A DNA stretch of 64,000 bases. Source: Marinospirillum sp035271045. Lineage in GTDB: Bacteria; Pseudomonadota; Gammaproteobacteria; Pseudomonadales; Halomonadaceae. The notes beneath the pieces are model-generated. The model did not search any database. It had not been told where the DNA came from and worked only from the letters and a program-made list of their open reading frames with translations. The DNA lies in contig NZ_DATESC010000002.1 of assembly GCF_035271045.1 (NCBI RefSeq), forward strand, positions 124,001-188,000, in the 5' to 3' direction. The first letter of the stretch is position 1. Every line of letters starts with the position of its first letter. Shown one piece after another: positions 42,007 to 51,214 of the stretch. The translations under genes and the position numbers were made by a program.

Positions 42007-42687
42007 ATGAATCAAAATGAAATGAAGCAGGCTGTGGCTAAAGCGGCACTAGAAGAAATTCGTGGCAAGCTAGAAAAAGATTCAATCATTGGGATTGGCA
42101 CGGGTTCTACAGCTAATTTTTTTATTGATGAATTAGCCAAGCTAAAGTATGACTTTGAAGGTGCGGTGGCCAGTTCTGAAGCCAGTGCTGAACGCCTTAA
42201 AGCCCACGGCATAAAAGTCTTAGATTTAAACGCATCCGGTCGCTTGCCTTTTTATATTGATGGTGCTGATGAAGTGAATGGCCGTTTACAAATGATTAAA
42301 GGTGGTGGTGCTGCACTAACCCGTGAAAAAATTGTTGCCGCTTGCAGTGATGTTTTTATTTGTATTGCTGATGCGAGTAAACAAGTGGCTATTTTAGGCG
42401 ATTTTCCGTTGCCCGTTGAAGTTTTGCCAATGGCACGCAGTCATGTTGGCCGTGAGCTAGTAAAACTTGGCGCTGATCCTCAATGGCGACAAGGCGTTAC
42501 GACAGATAATGGTAACTGGATTATCGACTGCTACAACTTTATGTTAGATGACCCCATTAAGCTGGAAAGCATGATTAACAATATTACTGGCGTGGTTTGT
42601 AATGGCATTTTTGCACACCGCCAAGCGGATATTTTGTTGTTGGGTAGCGCTCAAGGTGTTGAGCGTTTAATTTATTCAAAAGGTTAA
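42007..42687 (+). CDS. rpiA: Ribose-5-phosphate isomerase A
   Basis: A 226-residue enzyme of the pentose-phosphate and Calvin-type interconversions. GIGTGSTANFFIDEL, DGADEVNGRLQMIKGGGAALTREKI and the catalytic region around KLGADPQWRQGVTTDNGNWIIDC are intact (quoted in part). ATG at 42007 has AGGAAA six bases before it. It is divergent from ilvA and followed after 16 bases by a very small gene on the same strand. Confidence 0.97.
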   Translation: MNQNEMKQAVAKAALEEIRGKLEKDSIIGIGTGSTANFFIDELAKLKYDFEGAVASSEASAERLKAHGIKVLDLNASGRLPFYIDGADEVNGRLQMIKGGGAALTREKIVAACSDVFICIADASKQVAILGDFPLPVEVLPMARSHVGRELVKLGADPQWRQGVTTDNGNWIIDCYNFMLDDPIKLESMINNITGVVCNGIFAHRQADILLLGSAQGVERLIYSKG

Positions 42688-42703
42688 GGGACGTGTTTTT
42701 ATT

Positions 42704-42799
42704 ATGAAAAAGAAACCCGATTTAATGGTCGTTCTTTCGTTGGTCTTTGTTTTAGGTTTATTAGTGACGGGTTACGCGCAAAGCTTCTTTTTAACCTAA
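42704..42799 (+). CDS. 31-residue single-helix membrane peptide
   Basis: A short gene of 31 codons: a basic start (MKKKPDL), one hydrophobic helix (MVVLSLVFVLGLLVTG, about residues 8-23) and a short tail YAQSFFLT. The layout predicts a bitopic inner-membrane peptide with the N-terminus inside. It lies 16 bases after rpiA and its stop overlaps the stop of the convergent cyclo-ligase gene. The N-terminus resembles small K-P-D-L-starting peptides I believe occur in other gammaproteobacteria, but I cannot check this. Function unknown. No strong Shine-Dalgarno is visible (GGGACG 12 bases upstream). Confidence 0.55.
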   Translation: MKKKPDLMVVLSLVFVLGLLVTGYAQSFFLT

Positions 42800-43440
42800 A
42801 GCTGATATTTTTTTGAAATTTTGTAAACTTTTGATGGTGTTACAATGCCAGCAAGTGGAATATCCCAAGTTTCTAATGGAAGGCATTCAACTTTCTGGCA
42901 TTCATGTGCTAAACCAATCAATTTAGGGCGCTTGAAGGCTGCTGGTTTTATTGCCAGCGTGCGATCATAAAATCCACCGCCCATGCCTAATCTGCCACCT
43001 TGTGCATCAAAGCCTACCAAAGGCATTAAAATTAAATCTAACGCTTGAATTGAACCGTTGTTATGGCGTTTTAGCCCATAGCCTTTTAAGCGGGGTTCTA
43101 AAATACCCAAGCGATTTTTATGCAGCGGTGTGGTTGGTGTAAAGCGAATAAAAAACAATTGATTTTTATGCAGCGGATGTAAAACAGGCAGGTAAACTTT
43201 TTTACCCATTTTATGCGCCATTTTAGCCAGCATTAAAGGATTAATTTCACCATCGGTTGCCATATAAATCGCTAAGCGAGTAGCATTAATAAACCAAGCC
43301 TGCTGACGAAGGTGCTGACAAATAAGCTGTGCAGCTTGTTGCTGTTGGGATTTGGTGAGTTGACGGCGTTTGTTGCGTAGGCTACGTCTTAGGTTTTTAC
43401 GCGCTAAAACGGTGTGTTCGCTAGAAAAATAAGGGGTCAT
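42796..43440 (-). CDS. ygfA: 5-formyltetrahydrofolate cyclo-ligase
   Basis: A 214-residue ATP-dependent enzyme that recycles 5-formyl-THF to 5,10-methenyl-THF. RKNLRRSLRNKRRQLT at the N-terminus, the IYMATDGEINPLML segment, and the substrate and ATP loop PLVGFDAQGGRLGMGGGFYDRTLA are characteristic. It lies directly downstream of the 6S RNA gene on the same strand, as in E. coli, where the two are co-transcribed. Confidence 0.94.
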   Translation of the reverse strand: MTPYFSSEHTVLARKNLRRSLRNKRRQLTKSQQQQAAQLICQHLRQQAWFINATRLAIYMATDGEINPLMLAKMAHKMGKKVYLPVLHPLHKNQLFFIRFTPTTPLHKNRLGILEPRLKGYGLKRHNNGSIQALDLILMPLVGFDAQGGRLGMGGGFYDRTLAIKPAAFKRPKLIGLAHECQKVECLPLETWDIPLAGIVTPSKVYKISKKYQL

Positions 43441-43464
43441 TTGATTTTAAATCGCAATTTTAAA

Positions 43465-43650
43465 ATCCCAAGGTGCCGCTGCTGTCGTATTCCCTGAACC
43501 GTAAGGTTCAAGGTGGAAGTAACCGATTCACTTCAGGCTTTCCGCTACGAGGCGGACTTGCACACCAGCAAAGTCAGAGAAACTTCCAGTTTTTGCAACA
43601 TAGGCTCGAGGACGTAGACAACTGGCTAACACCTCAGGACTGAACGCAGT
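43465..43650 (-). ncRNA. ssrS: 6S RNA
   Basis: This stretch between zapA and ygfA contains the conserved 3' arm CACCTTGAACC...GGTTCAGGG followed by a CAGCAGCGGCACC stretch, closely resembling the E. coli 6S 3' half. The closing stem is formed by CCTGAGGTG (43630-43638, minus strand) and CACCTTGGG (43467-43475), nine pairs counting G-U. 6S RNA mimics an open promoter and sequesters sigma-70 RNA polymerase in stationary phase. The ends are estimated from the stem, so they are accurate only to about ten bases. Confidence 0.92.
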
Positions 43651-43669
43651 TTAACAAATAAAAAAATAT

Positions 43670-43987
43670 TTATGGAACTTTTCGTGACTCAACCAGTGTA
43701 TCGAGTTCTGCGATTGCAGAATCCATTTTATGATTAAGCTGCACTATTTTTGCGTCTCTATTAAGATTCGCTTCGTCTAATTGTAAAAACTCATTAGTAA
43801 TATTAAGCGCAGCAATAATGGCCAAGCGCTCTAAGCTAAGCACTTTACCGGCATGGCGTATTTCTAACATTTTTTTATTTAAATGACGCGCAGCCTGCAA
43901 CAAACCGTCCTGCTCTTGGGGGGTGCAGGCAATCAGGTATTTACGGTCCAGCAGGGTGATTTCAGTGGTATTCTTGTCACTGCTCAT
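43670..43987 (-). CDS. zapA: Cell division protein ZapA
   Basis: A 105-residue FtsZ-ring stabiliser with an N-terminal beta domain (LLDRKYLIACTPQEQDGLLQAARHLN, in part) and a C-terminal coiled coil. ATG at 43987 (MSSDKNTTEITLLD) is used rather than an extension ten codons longer. The zapA-ssrS-ygfA order is typical for gammaproteobacteria, with ygfB divergent on the other side. Confidence 0.92.
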   Translation of the reverse strand: MSSDKNTTEITLLDRKYLIACTPQEQDGLLQAARHLNKKMLEIRHAGKVLSLERLAIIAALNITNEFLQLDEANLNRDAKIVQLNHKMDSAIAELDTLVESRKVP

Positions 43988-44112
43988 ACATCTGGCTCCA
44001 ACGCCTTTAAAAAGCAAGAGTCTACTATAATGTGACCTTTGTTCTTGGTCAATTGTCGTACATTTAGCAAATGTACGCTAGTTTTATAGATTTGTTTAAC
44101 TAATTTGAAAGA

Positions 44113-44721
44113 ATGAGAAACTTTATGTCCTTGGAACGCGATCAAGCAGCATCAATTGATTTTGATACGCTTGCAGATTTATGTTTACGCCACCGTTGTT
44201 TTCAATCACCTTCGCTTTTTCATGGTGTGCTTGCCGGTCAGCTTTGTGGTCAAGCACGTTTAGCGCGTGACCATTGGTTATTATTGTTAAGCCAATTACT
44301 GGGCAGCGAAAAGGCTCAGTTAGAAGGCGACGATAAATTACTCGCTTTAAGGCTGTTAGATCAAGCATTAGAAACATTAAGTGCTGGCGGGTTAGATTTT
44401 GAACCTTTACTACCTGATGAACTTTATGAACTAGAAGAGCGCTTTGTTGCCCTTGTACAGTGGGTACAAGGTTTTTTGAAGTCATTAAAATCAGCCAACT
44501 TAGCAGAGCGAGAATTATCAGCAGAAGCACAAGAAGGCCTAGATGATTTACAGCGTTTAGTTGAACTGGGCAAAGAAAATCTTCAAGCTGATGAAGCGAA
44601 TGAGAAAGACTTAATGGCCATTACTGAATTTGTTCGTATGGTAACGATGCTTCTTTATACTGAATTGCATCCAGGTCAACCTCAGGTTGAAAAAGTAGAA
44701 AAACCTCAAAATCTTCATTAA
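44113..44721 (+). CDS. ygfB: UPF0149 (YgfB-like) protein
   Basis: A protein of 198-202 residues, all-helical. SLFHGVLAGQLCG at the N-terminus and the C-terminal EFVRMVTMLLYTEL are the family's best blocks. The start is either 44113 or 44125 (MSLERDQAAS); neither has a clear Shine-Dalgarno. It is divergent from zapA and precedes pepP-ubiH, as in Pseudomonas. The Pseudomonas homologue influences antibiotic resistance via other genes; no such link can be inferred here. Confidence 0.88.
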   Translation: MRNFMSLERDQAASIDFDTLADLCLRHRCFQSPSLFHGVLAGQLCGQARLARDHWLLLLSQLLGSEKAQLEGDDKLLALRLLDQALETLSAGGLDFEPLLPDELYELEERFVALVQWVQGFLKSLKSANLAERELSAEAQEGLDDLQRLVELGKENLQADEANEKDLMAITEFVRMVTMLLYTELHPGQPQVEKVEKPQNLH

Positions 44722-44778
44722 AACCCTTATTTAAACTTGCATTCAAACCTTTATTAAATAGTGATTGCTGGAGTAATA

Positions 44779-46110
44779 ATGGAACACTTACCTGTCGAAG
44801 TCTTTATTAAGCGCCGCCGCGCATTAATGGATAGCTTGCCTGATAAAGCGCTGCTGTTGGTTCCTTCAGCAACGCTAGTAACGCGCAGCCGAGATACTGA
44901 ACACCCTTTTCGCCAAGACAGTGACTTTTGGTATTTGACGGGCTTTAACGAACCAGATGCTTTGTTAGTGCTGATGAAGGGTTACGAAAAAAGTGAGCAA
45001 CTGCTGTTTAATCAGCCTAAAGATAAGTTAATGGAAACTTGGACAGGCATTCGTTTAGGTCAAGTGGCTGCCGTTATTCAATTAGGTTTTGATCAAGCTT
45101 TTGCTTTAGCCGACATTGACCAGCAGCTACCAAAACTTTTGGCAGAAGCTAGTGAAGTTTGGATGCCGTTAGAAGATGAAGCGCTTTATTCTCGTTATTT
45201 ATTTTGGCGACAACAAGTAAGAACGCGGTTCAAACGCGTCGCAAGCCTACCCACTCGAATAACGGATTTAAGTCAGCAATTAGGTGAGATGCGTTTACTT
45301 AAACAACCTGAAGAAATTATATTGATGAAGCAAGCGGCACGTATTTCGGCTGAAGCCCATTGCCGCGCGATGCAGGTTTGTAAGCCTAGTATGTATGAAT
45401 ATCAGCTACAGGCTGAAATTGAATACGAATTTAGAATGCAAGGCGCAAGCGGCCCTTCTTATAGCAGCATTGTTGGCGCTGGCGATAACGCTTGTGTGCT
45501 GCACTATGTTGAAAATAGCGCGGTGATGCAGGCGGGTGATTTAGTGTTGATTGATGCCGGTGCTGAATATCAAGGTTACGCCGGTGATATTACCCGTACT
45601 TTTCCTGTGAACGGTACTTTTTCTACCCCGCAACAGCAGCTGTATAACCTAGTGTTAAAAGCCAATGAGTTAGCCATTAGCTTAACGCGCCCTGCTGCAA
45701 CGCTGGATGAATTACACCAAGCGGTGGTGCGGTGTTTAGTAACAGGTTTGGTGGAGTTAGGCTTGCTGCAGGGGGATGTTGAATCCTTGATCGAAACCGA
45801 AGCCTATAAAGTCTTTTTTATGCACGGTACGAGCCATTGGTTAGGTTTAGATGTGCATGATGTTGGCTTGTATAGGCAAGAAGGCAAAGCACGTCCGCTG
45901 CAAGCTGGCATGGTGTTTACCATTGAGCCAGGTTTGTACATTGCCCCCGACCAAGCCGATGTTGATCCTCAATGGCGTGGTATTGGTATTCGTATTGAAG
46001 ATGATGTTTTAGTCACCGCAACGGGCTGTGAAGTGTTAACCAGTGGTGTACCCAAAACGATTGCAGGCATAGAAGCCTTAATGAAAGGTGACGATTATGC
46101 AAGGCACTAA
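44779..46110 (+). CDS. pepP: Xaa-Pro aminopeptidase
   Basis: A 443-residue Mn2+ metallopeptidase that removes N-terminal residues before proline. Metal ligands are seen in VLIDAGAEYQGYAGDITRTF (two Asp), MHGTSHWLGLDVHDVG (His), FTIEPGLYI (Glu) and GIRIEDDVLVT (Glu). The N-terminal creatinase-like domain has FRQDSDFWYLTGF. ATG at 44779 has GGAG five bases before. Its end overlaps ubiH by 14 bases. Confidence 0.96.
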   Translation: MEHLPVEVFIKRRRALMDSLPDKALLLVPSATLVTRSRDTEHPFRQDSDFWYLTGFNEPDALLVLMKGYEKSEQLLFNQPKDKLMETWTGIRLGQVAAVIQLGFDQAFALADIDQQLPKLLAEASEVWMPLEDEALYSRYLFWRQQVRTRFKRVASLPTRITDLSQQLGEMRLLKQPEEIILMKQAARISAEAHCRAMQVCKPSMYEYQLQAEIEYEFRMQGASGPSYSSIVGAGDNACVLHYVENSAVMQAGDLVLIDAGAEYQGYAGDITRTFPVNGTFSTPQQQLYNLVLKANELAISLTRPAATLDELHQAVVRCLVTGLVELGLLQGDVESLIETEAYKVFFMHGTSHWLGLDVHDVGLYRQEGKARPLQAGMVFTIEPGLYIAPDQADVDPQWRGIGIRIEDDVLVTATGCEVLTSGVPKTIAGIEALMKGDDYARH

Positions 46111-47353
46111 TGTTGATTGCTATGATTTGGTGATTATTGGCGGTGGTCTAGTTGGTGCAAGCCTTGCGTTAGCGTTGCAGCCTTTAGCCGAACAGTTAAA
46201 TTGGAATATTTGTTTAGTTGAAAATCAACCGCCTGCTGCCGAGTCAGATTTGCAAGCGTCTTCTTTGCAAAAATGGCAACCCAGTTTTGATGGGCGTTCA
46301 ACAGCATTGGCTTGGGGAACACGGCAAATTTATGAGCGCTTAGGTTTATGGAATGCGTTGCAGCAACACGCTAATCCGATTGAACACATTCAAATTACGG
46401 ACCGTGGTTTTTTAGGTTCGACCCAGTTACATCATGCTGAGCAGCAGGTTGCTGCGTTAGGTTATGTGGTGCCAAATAGTTGGCTAGGTAAGGTTTTGTG
46501 GCAAGGATTGGCAAACGCTAAAAACACCCACGTTTTAGCACCCGCAGCGATTACTGCGGTTCACTTTCCCAGTGCCGAACAAGCGTTGTTAGAAGGGCAA
46601 TTTAACGGCGAAGCTTTAACTTTAAAAGCCCGTTTAGTGGTCTTGGCTGATGGTGGGCGTTCGGGCATTAAGCAGCAGCTAGGCATTGCTGATGAAGTGC
46701 ATGATTACGAGCAATCGGCGATTGTGGCTAATGTGCGACTGTCTAAACCTCACCGAGGCTGGGCTTACGAGCGCTTTGCCACCGATGGGCCGATGGCGCT
46801 GTTGCCTTTGGCTGGGCGTGAAATGGCATTGGTTTGGACGCGTACCAGCGAGCAGGTTGACACAGAAATGGGCATGAATGACGCAGGGTTTTTAAGTGCC
46901 ATTCAACACAGTTTTGGCAGCCGTGCTGGGCGTTTTCAAAAGGTGGGCGAACGTTTTGCTTACCCGCTTAAAAAAGTTCGTGCTAAAGAACAAGTCAGGC
47001 GCAACCTAGTGTTGCTGGGCAATACCGCGCATTACCTGCACCCAGTGGCAGGGCAAGGCTATAATTTAGCCATACGTGGTGTGATGACGTTAGCTGACGC
47101 ACTTGCGAATGGCGCTCAGCAAGCTGCGGATAATGGGCAAGTTTTTCATCCTGGCGAATTACCGCTGTTGCAGCAATGGCAGGCGCAGCGTGCTTTAGAC
47201 CAGTCTAGCGTAATAGAGTTGAGTCATGGCTTAATTGGGTTGTTTGCTAACAACACCCCTTTGCTAGGTCATGCACGCGCAGCGGGTTTAATGGGTTTGA
47301 ATTTAACTGCACCATTACGACGTTGGATTACGGCTAAAGCGATGGGAGTCTAA
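46097..47353 (+). CDS. ubiH: Ubiquinone biosynthesis flavin hydroxylase UbiH
   Basis: A 418-residue class A FAD monooxygenase (2-octaprenyl-6-methoxyphenol hydroxylase type). FAD-binding YDLVIIGGGLVGASLALALQP, the DG motif VVLADGGRSGIKQQLGI, and the second FAD motif LLGNTAHYLHPVAGQGYNLAIR are present. The GNTAHYLHPVAGQG sequence is closer to UbiH than to other hydroxylases. ATG at 46097 overlaps pepP. A related gene follows one base later. Confidence 0.93.
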   Translation: MQGTNVDCYDLVIIGGGLVGASLALALQPLAEQLNWNICLVENQPPAAESDLQASSLQKWQPSFDGRSTALAWGTRQIYERLGLWNALQQHANPIEHIQITDRGFLGSTQLHHAEQQVAALGYVVPNSWLGKVLWQGLANAKNTHVLAPAAITAVHFPSAEQALLEGQFNGEALTLKARLVVLADGGRSGIKQQLGIADEVHDYEQSAIVANVRLSKPHRGWAYERFATDGPMALLPLAGREMALVWTRTSEQVDTEMGMNDAGFLSAIQHSFGSRAGRFQKVGERFAYPLKKVRAKEQVRRNLVLLGNTAHYLHPVAGQGYNLAIRGVMTLADALANGAQQAADNGQVFHPGELPLLQQWQAQRALDQSSVIELSHGLIGLFANNTPLLGHARAAGLMGLNLTAPLRRWITAKAMGV

Positions 47354-47354
47354 A

Positions 47355-48629
47355 ATGCAGCCACAAGATGCGATTAAACCAGATGCAATTAAACCAGCGT
47401 CCAGCAAAGCCTATGATTTAGTGATTGTTGGCGGTGGTATGGCAGGTATGGCCTTGGCCGCCGGTTTAGCCCAGACCCATTTAAAGCTCGCCATTGTTGA
47501 CATAGCTGAACGCCCCCCTAATTGGCAGGCTACGACTTTTAATTCGCGTGTTAGCGCCTTGTCAGAAACCAGTCGCCAGTTATTAGACCGCTTGGGTGCT
47601 TGGTCAGCCATGCAAAAACTGCGGGTTAATCCTTATCAAGGAATGCGCGTTTGGGACAGCCAAGGTACGGCAGAAGTAGCGTTTAGTGCTGCTGAAGCAG
47701 GCGTTGCTCACTTAGGTTATTTAGTTGAAAACTCGGTAACGCAGCTAGGTTTATTAGACGTGGTGGCTAAGCAAACTAACCTTGACTGGTACCTTGGTGT
47801 TGAAGCGGTGGCGATTAGTGACGCTTTAAATAATCAGGGGCAGCGCCGGATCACGTTAAGTAACGGTATTGCTTTAACGGCAGTGCTGATTGTTGGTGCT
47901 GATGGTGCCAACTCACGGATAAGAACTTTGGGCGCGTTTAAAACCCGCGAATGGAATTATGGTCATCATGCGCTAGTGACCAGTGTGCGAATGGAAAAAT
48001 CGCATTCTAATGCTGCTTGGCAAAGCTTTAGCCAGCAGGGTATCTTGGCGTTTTTACCCCTTAATCTGGATGGTGATAACCACTGGTGCTCGATTGTTTG
48101 GTCAACACATCCAGAGCAGGCGGCTGAGTTAATGCATTTGGATGCAACGGCTTTTAATCAACGGCTAACAGCGGCTTTTGAAGGGCGTTTGGGGCAGGTT
48201 GAGTTTAGTGAAAAGCGCGAAGTTGTGCCTTTGCGCCAACGCCATGCCATTAATTATGTTAAGTCAGGTTTGGTTTTAATCGCTGATGCTGCCCACACAA
48301 TTCACCCTTTAGCAGGGCAGGGCATTAACTTGGGTTTTGCTGACGTAGCCGCTTTAACGCAGGTGATTAAGCAAGCCGTTATCAATAAACAACCTTTGGG
48401 TAGCTTAACGGTTTTGAATGCTTATCAGCACCAGCGTAAGCCTGATAACCTTGCGATGATGGCATTAATGGAAAGCTTTAAGCATTTATTTGCCAGCCAA
48501 AATTTACCGGTACTGCTGCTGCGTAATTTGGGTATGAAGCTGGTGAATACTAACCCTTGGATTAAGCGCCAGCTCATTACGCAAGCGCTAGGTTTACGTG
48601 TTTTAGCGCAACAGAATAAGCCGCTTTAG
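47355..48629 (+). CDS. ubiI: UbiI/VisC-type ubiquinone biosynthesis hydroxylase
   Basis: A 424-residue paralogue of UbiH. YDLVIVGGGMAGMALAAGL, VGADGANSRIRTLG and LIADAAHTIHPLAGQGINLGFAD are the three flavoprotein motifs; GINLGF in the last is typical of UbiI/VisC (C5 hydroxylase) or UbiF members. The N-terminus has an extra tandem repeat, DAIKP-DAIKP (residues 5-14, repeated in the DNA as GATGC[GA]ATTAAACCA), before the fold begins. It is the last gene of the pepP-ubiH-ubiI run and converges on ctpA nine bases later. The precise substrate position is inferred. Confidence 0.87.
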   Translation: MQPQDAIKPDAIKPASSKAYDLVIVGGGMAGMALAAGLAQTHLKLAIVDIAERPPNWQATTFNSRVSALSETSRQLLDRLGAWSAMQKLRVNPYQGMRVWDSQGTAEVAFSAAEAGVAHLGYLVENSVTQLGLLDVVAKQTNLDWYLGVEAVAISDALNNQGQRRITLSNGIALTAVLIVGADGANSRIRTLGAFKTREWNYGHHALVTSVRMEKSHSNAAWQSFSQQGILAFLPLNLDGDNHWCSIVWSTHPEQAAELMHLDATAFNQRLTAAFEGRLGQVEFSEKREVVPLRQRHAINYVKSGLVLIADAAHTIHPLAGQGINLGFADVAALTQVIKQAVINKQPLGSLTVLNAYQHQRKPDNLAMMALMESFKHLFASQNLPVLLLRNLGMKLVNTNPWIKRQLITQALGLRVLAQQNKPL

Positions 48630-48651
48630 TTGTGGATTTTAGTTGCGGCTT
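48618..48651. terminator. Hairpin over the ubiI and ctpA stop codons
   Basis: AAGCCGC (48618-48624) pairs with GCGGCTT (48645-48651), loop of about 20, followed on the plus strand by TTAAAAA. It covers the 9-base convergent gap and the ends of both genes. Loop size and weak T-run make it a modest bidirectional terminator. Confidence 0.5.
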
Positions 48652-49973
48652 TTAAAAATGGCTAAGCCACGTAGTAGATTCAGTGCTTCATTCAGCGGGT
48701 AATCTTCAACAGTATCCAAGGGGCTGGCAACTTCTTCATTGAGGGCGGGCGTGGTTTCATTATTTAAGTGCCCGTCTAAGTCGGCTTCTTTAGTTGTTTG
48801 ATTGGTTTCTAAGGGCGTGATACGCGCGTTAACGACTTCAATATCGGGCTGAATGCCTTCGGCCTGAATTGAGCGACCATTAGGCGTGTAATAAAGTGCG
48901 GTGGTCATTTTTATGGCACGGTCATTGTTCAGTGGCAAAACAGTTTGTACCGAACCTTTACCAAAACTGGTCGTACCCATAATTAAAGCCCGTTGATGGT
49001 CTTGCAGCGCACCAGCGACTATTTCTGACGCTGAAGCTGAACCTTCGTTAATTAAGACCACTAGCGGTACACCGTCTAAGCTATCACCTGAATTGGCTTC
49101 AAAGCGCATTTGCGTATCAGGCAAGCGACCACGGGTATACACAATTAAGCCACCATCTAAAAATACATCGACTACATCAGCAGCCGCCTGCAGTACGCCG
49201 CCTGGGTTATTGCGTAGGTCTAAAATCAAGCCTTTTAATGGCGCTTTATTGGCTTTAACTAAGCGATTTAAGGCTTGTTCTACCTCGTTACCGCTGCGGT
49301 TTTGAAATTGACTAATGCGTAAATAACCAAAACTGGGTGCTAGTATTTTTTCTTTTACGCTAGTAATGCGAATTAAACCTCGTTCTAAATTAACATTAAA
49401 GGGTTGATTAGTATTTTTACGTTGAATGGTTAGCTCAATTTTAGTACCTGGCTCACCGCGCATAAGCTCCATTGCTTTATTAACGGTCATTTCACGCGTA
49501 GGGGTGTCGTTAATGCGAATAATTAAATCATGGGGCTGCAAACCGGCACGTGAAGCTGGGGTGTCATCAATGGGGCTAATCACTTTAATGTAGCCTTCTT
49601 CAATGCCTATTTCGATACCCAAACCACCAAATTCGCCTTGGGTAGATTCACGTAAATCTTTAAATGCTTCCGGCTCTAGGTAAGCAGAATGTGGGTCTAA
49701 GCCGGATAACATACCTTTAACCGCATTTTCTAATAATTCACGATCATCGACTTCATGCACATAGGCTTGTTTAATACGCTCGTAGACTTCTGCAAAGCTG
49801 CGTAGTTCATCCAGCGGTAGGTCGTATTGTGGGTCGAGAGGATAGTCTAATTCACCATTACTGTAAGCCGCATGGGTAGGTATAAGTAGCGATAAACCAA
49901 GCAGTAATCCAGCACCAAGCCGCAGTAAAGTAGGAGAGTAAGCATTATTGCTAGGTGCAACAAAGGGGTACAT
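48639..49973 (-). CDS. ctpA: Carboxy-terminal processing protease (S41 family)
   Basis: A 444-residue periplasmic serine protease. An N-terminal signal helix is at about 16-35, a PDZ domain at about 108-190 (GGLGIEIGIEEGYIKV, SRAGLQPHDLIIRI), and the catalytic domain shows LRNNPGGVL, the serine in NEGSASASEIVAGAL (Ser314) and the lysine in GTTSFGKGSVQTVLPL (Lys339), spaced as in Prc. In Pseudomonas CtpA degrades peptidoglycan hydrolases. It is downstream of envC, whose product activates such hydrolases; the shared operon fits cell-wall control. Confidence 0.94.
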   Translation of the reverse strand: MYPFVAPSNNAYSPTLLRLGAGLLLGLSLLIPTHAAYSNGELDYPLDPQYDLPLDELRSFAEVYERIKQAYVHEVDDRELLENAVKGMLSGLDPHSAYLEPEAFKDLRESTQGEFGGLGIEIGIEEGYIKVISPIDDTPASRAGLQPHDLIIRINDTPTREMTVNKAMELMRGEPGTKIELTIQRKNTNQPFNVNLERGLIRITSVKEKILAPSFGYLRISQFQNRSGNEVEQALNRLVKANKAPLKGLILDLRNNPGGVLQAAADVVDVFLDGGLIVYTRGRLPDTQMRFEANSGDSLDGVPLVVLINEGSASASEIVAGALQDHQRALIMGTTSFGKGSVQTVLPLNNDRAIKMTTALYYTPNGRSIQAEGIQPDIEVVNARITPLETNQTTKEADLDGHLNNETTPALNEEVASPLDTVEDYPLNEALNLLRGLAIFKSRN

Positions 49974-50007
49974 AGGATTACCTAAAAGAAAAGAATAAAG
50001 TTAAAAG

Positions 50008-51195
50008 TTAGCGGCGTGCTATCCAGCTTATAGGATCTAAAGGTTTACCAGCACTTCTTATTTCAAAATAAAGACCGTTTTGCTGTTGCCCACCCGTCGC
50101 GCCAGCAGTAGCAACGATTTCGCCACCATGCACCCAGTCACCAGGCTCTTTACGCAGGGTCTGATTATAACCATAAAGACTCATGTAACCATCGCCATGA
50201 TCTATAATTAGCATAAAGCCAAAGCCGCGCAACCAATCGGCAAACACCACTCGCCCACCATGTACTGAATGTACTTCTTCACCTTCACTGGCTTGAATCA
50301 GCAGCCCGTGGCTGGTAATGCGATTATTAAACAGTTTGCTACCGTAAGCACTAAGCACTTTACCTTGAATGGGCCAAGGTAATTTGCCGCGCATTTGTGG
50401 AAAAGGGCTAGCATCTTTAGGTGGTGGTAATCGAACAATGGCTTCAGTGACGGCTTCTAATAATTGCTCTAAACGTTTTTGGTCGGTTTGTAGTTTTTTA
50501 AGTTCATCGCCACGACCGGCAATGTCTTGGCTAAGCTGTTTAACCACCTGTTGACGTTTTTTCTGTTCGGCTAGCAGTTCGTTGCGGCGCACTTGTAAAC
50601 TGTGCCTAACTTGTTCAAGGGTTTGCCCACGGGTAATGATTTCAGCTTGTACTAAGGTCAATTGCCGAGCAGTACCTAGGTATTGCTCAATCTGGTCGGT
50701 TCTTTTTTTATTGATGTAATCGTAATAACGCAGCAGTCGTGCTACGCGGTCAGGTTCTTGCTGGTTCAGCAGCACTTTTAAATATTCTTGCCGCCCCATT
50801 GCATAGGCGGAACGAATTTGCTGGCGCAAATAACTGGCTTGCTGGTCAAGCTGGGTTTGTAAACTACGTTGCTCATTGCGTAAGCCCATCAGTCTTCGTT
50901 CTAACTCAGAGGCTTCTTTACTGTTATCACTAATGCGTGTCACTAGTTGGCTAATTTGTACTTCGGTACTACGCAGATTATTTTCTAGCGAAGAATGTTC
51001 GCCTTGTGCTTCGGTCAGCCAGCTTTGCAGCTTATTAATATCAGTGCGTAGCGCTTGTAATTGCTGTGCACTGACTTCTTCTGGTGCAGCAGCCATTATT
51101 GGGTTATTAATTAGCATACTGACTAATAATAAGGTGGCTAAAGTAAGGCGGCGGCGCATCACACGTTTTTGCTTTCTGCCTTCTGTTGGCTGCAT
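50008..51195 (-). CDS. envC: Murein hydrolase activator EnvC
   Basis: A 395-residue exported protein. The basic N-terminus and hydrophobic stretch LATLLLVSMLIN form a signal peptide; a long coiled coil covers about 40-265 (with EQIEQYLGTARQL and similar), and the C-terminus is a LytM domain (about 285-395) with HGLLI, IDHGDGYMSLYGY and GLYFEIRSAGKPLDP. As in other EnvC proteins the LytM zinc residues are incomplete, in line with an activator of amidases at the septum rather than an enzyme. ATG at 51195 has AGGGAAG nine bases upstream. It lies between gpmI and ctpA. Confidence 0.93.
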   Translation of the reverse strand: MQPTEGRKQKRVMRRRLTLATLLLVSMLINNPIMAAAPEEVSAQQLQALRTDINKLQSWLTEAQGEHSSLENNLRSTEVQISQLVTRISDNSKEASELERRLMGLRNEQRSLQTQLDQQASYLRQQIRSAYAMGRQEYLKVLLNQQEPDRVARLLRYYDYINKKRTDQIEQYLGTARQLTLVQAEIITRGQTLEQVRHSLQVRRNELLAEQKKRQQVVKQLSQDIAGRGDELKKLQTDQKRLEQLLEAVTEAIVRLPPPKDASPFPQMRGKLPWPIQGKVLSAYGSKLFNNRITSHGLLIQASEGEEVHSVHGGRVVFADWLRGFGFMLIIDHGDGYMSLYGYNQTLRKEPGDWVHGGEIVATAGATGGQQQNGLYFEIRSAGKPLDPISWIARR

Positions 51196-51214
51196 TACCA
51201 ATCTTCCCTATAAC

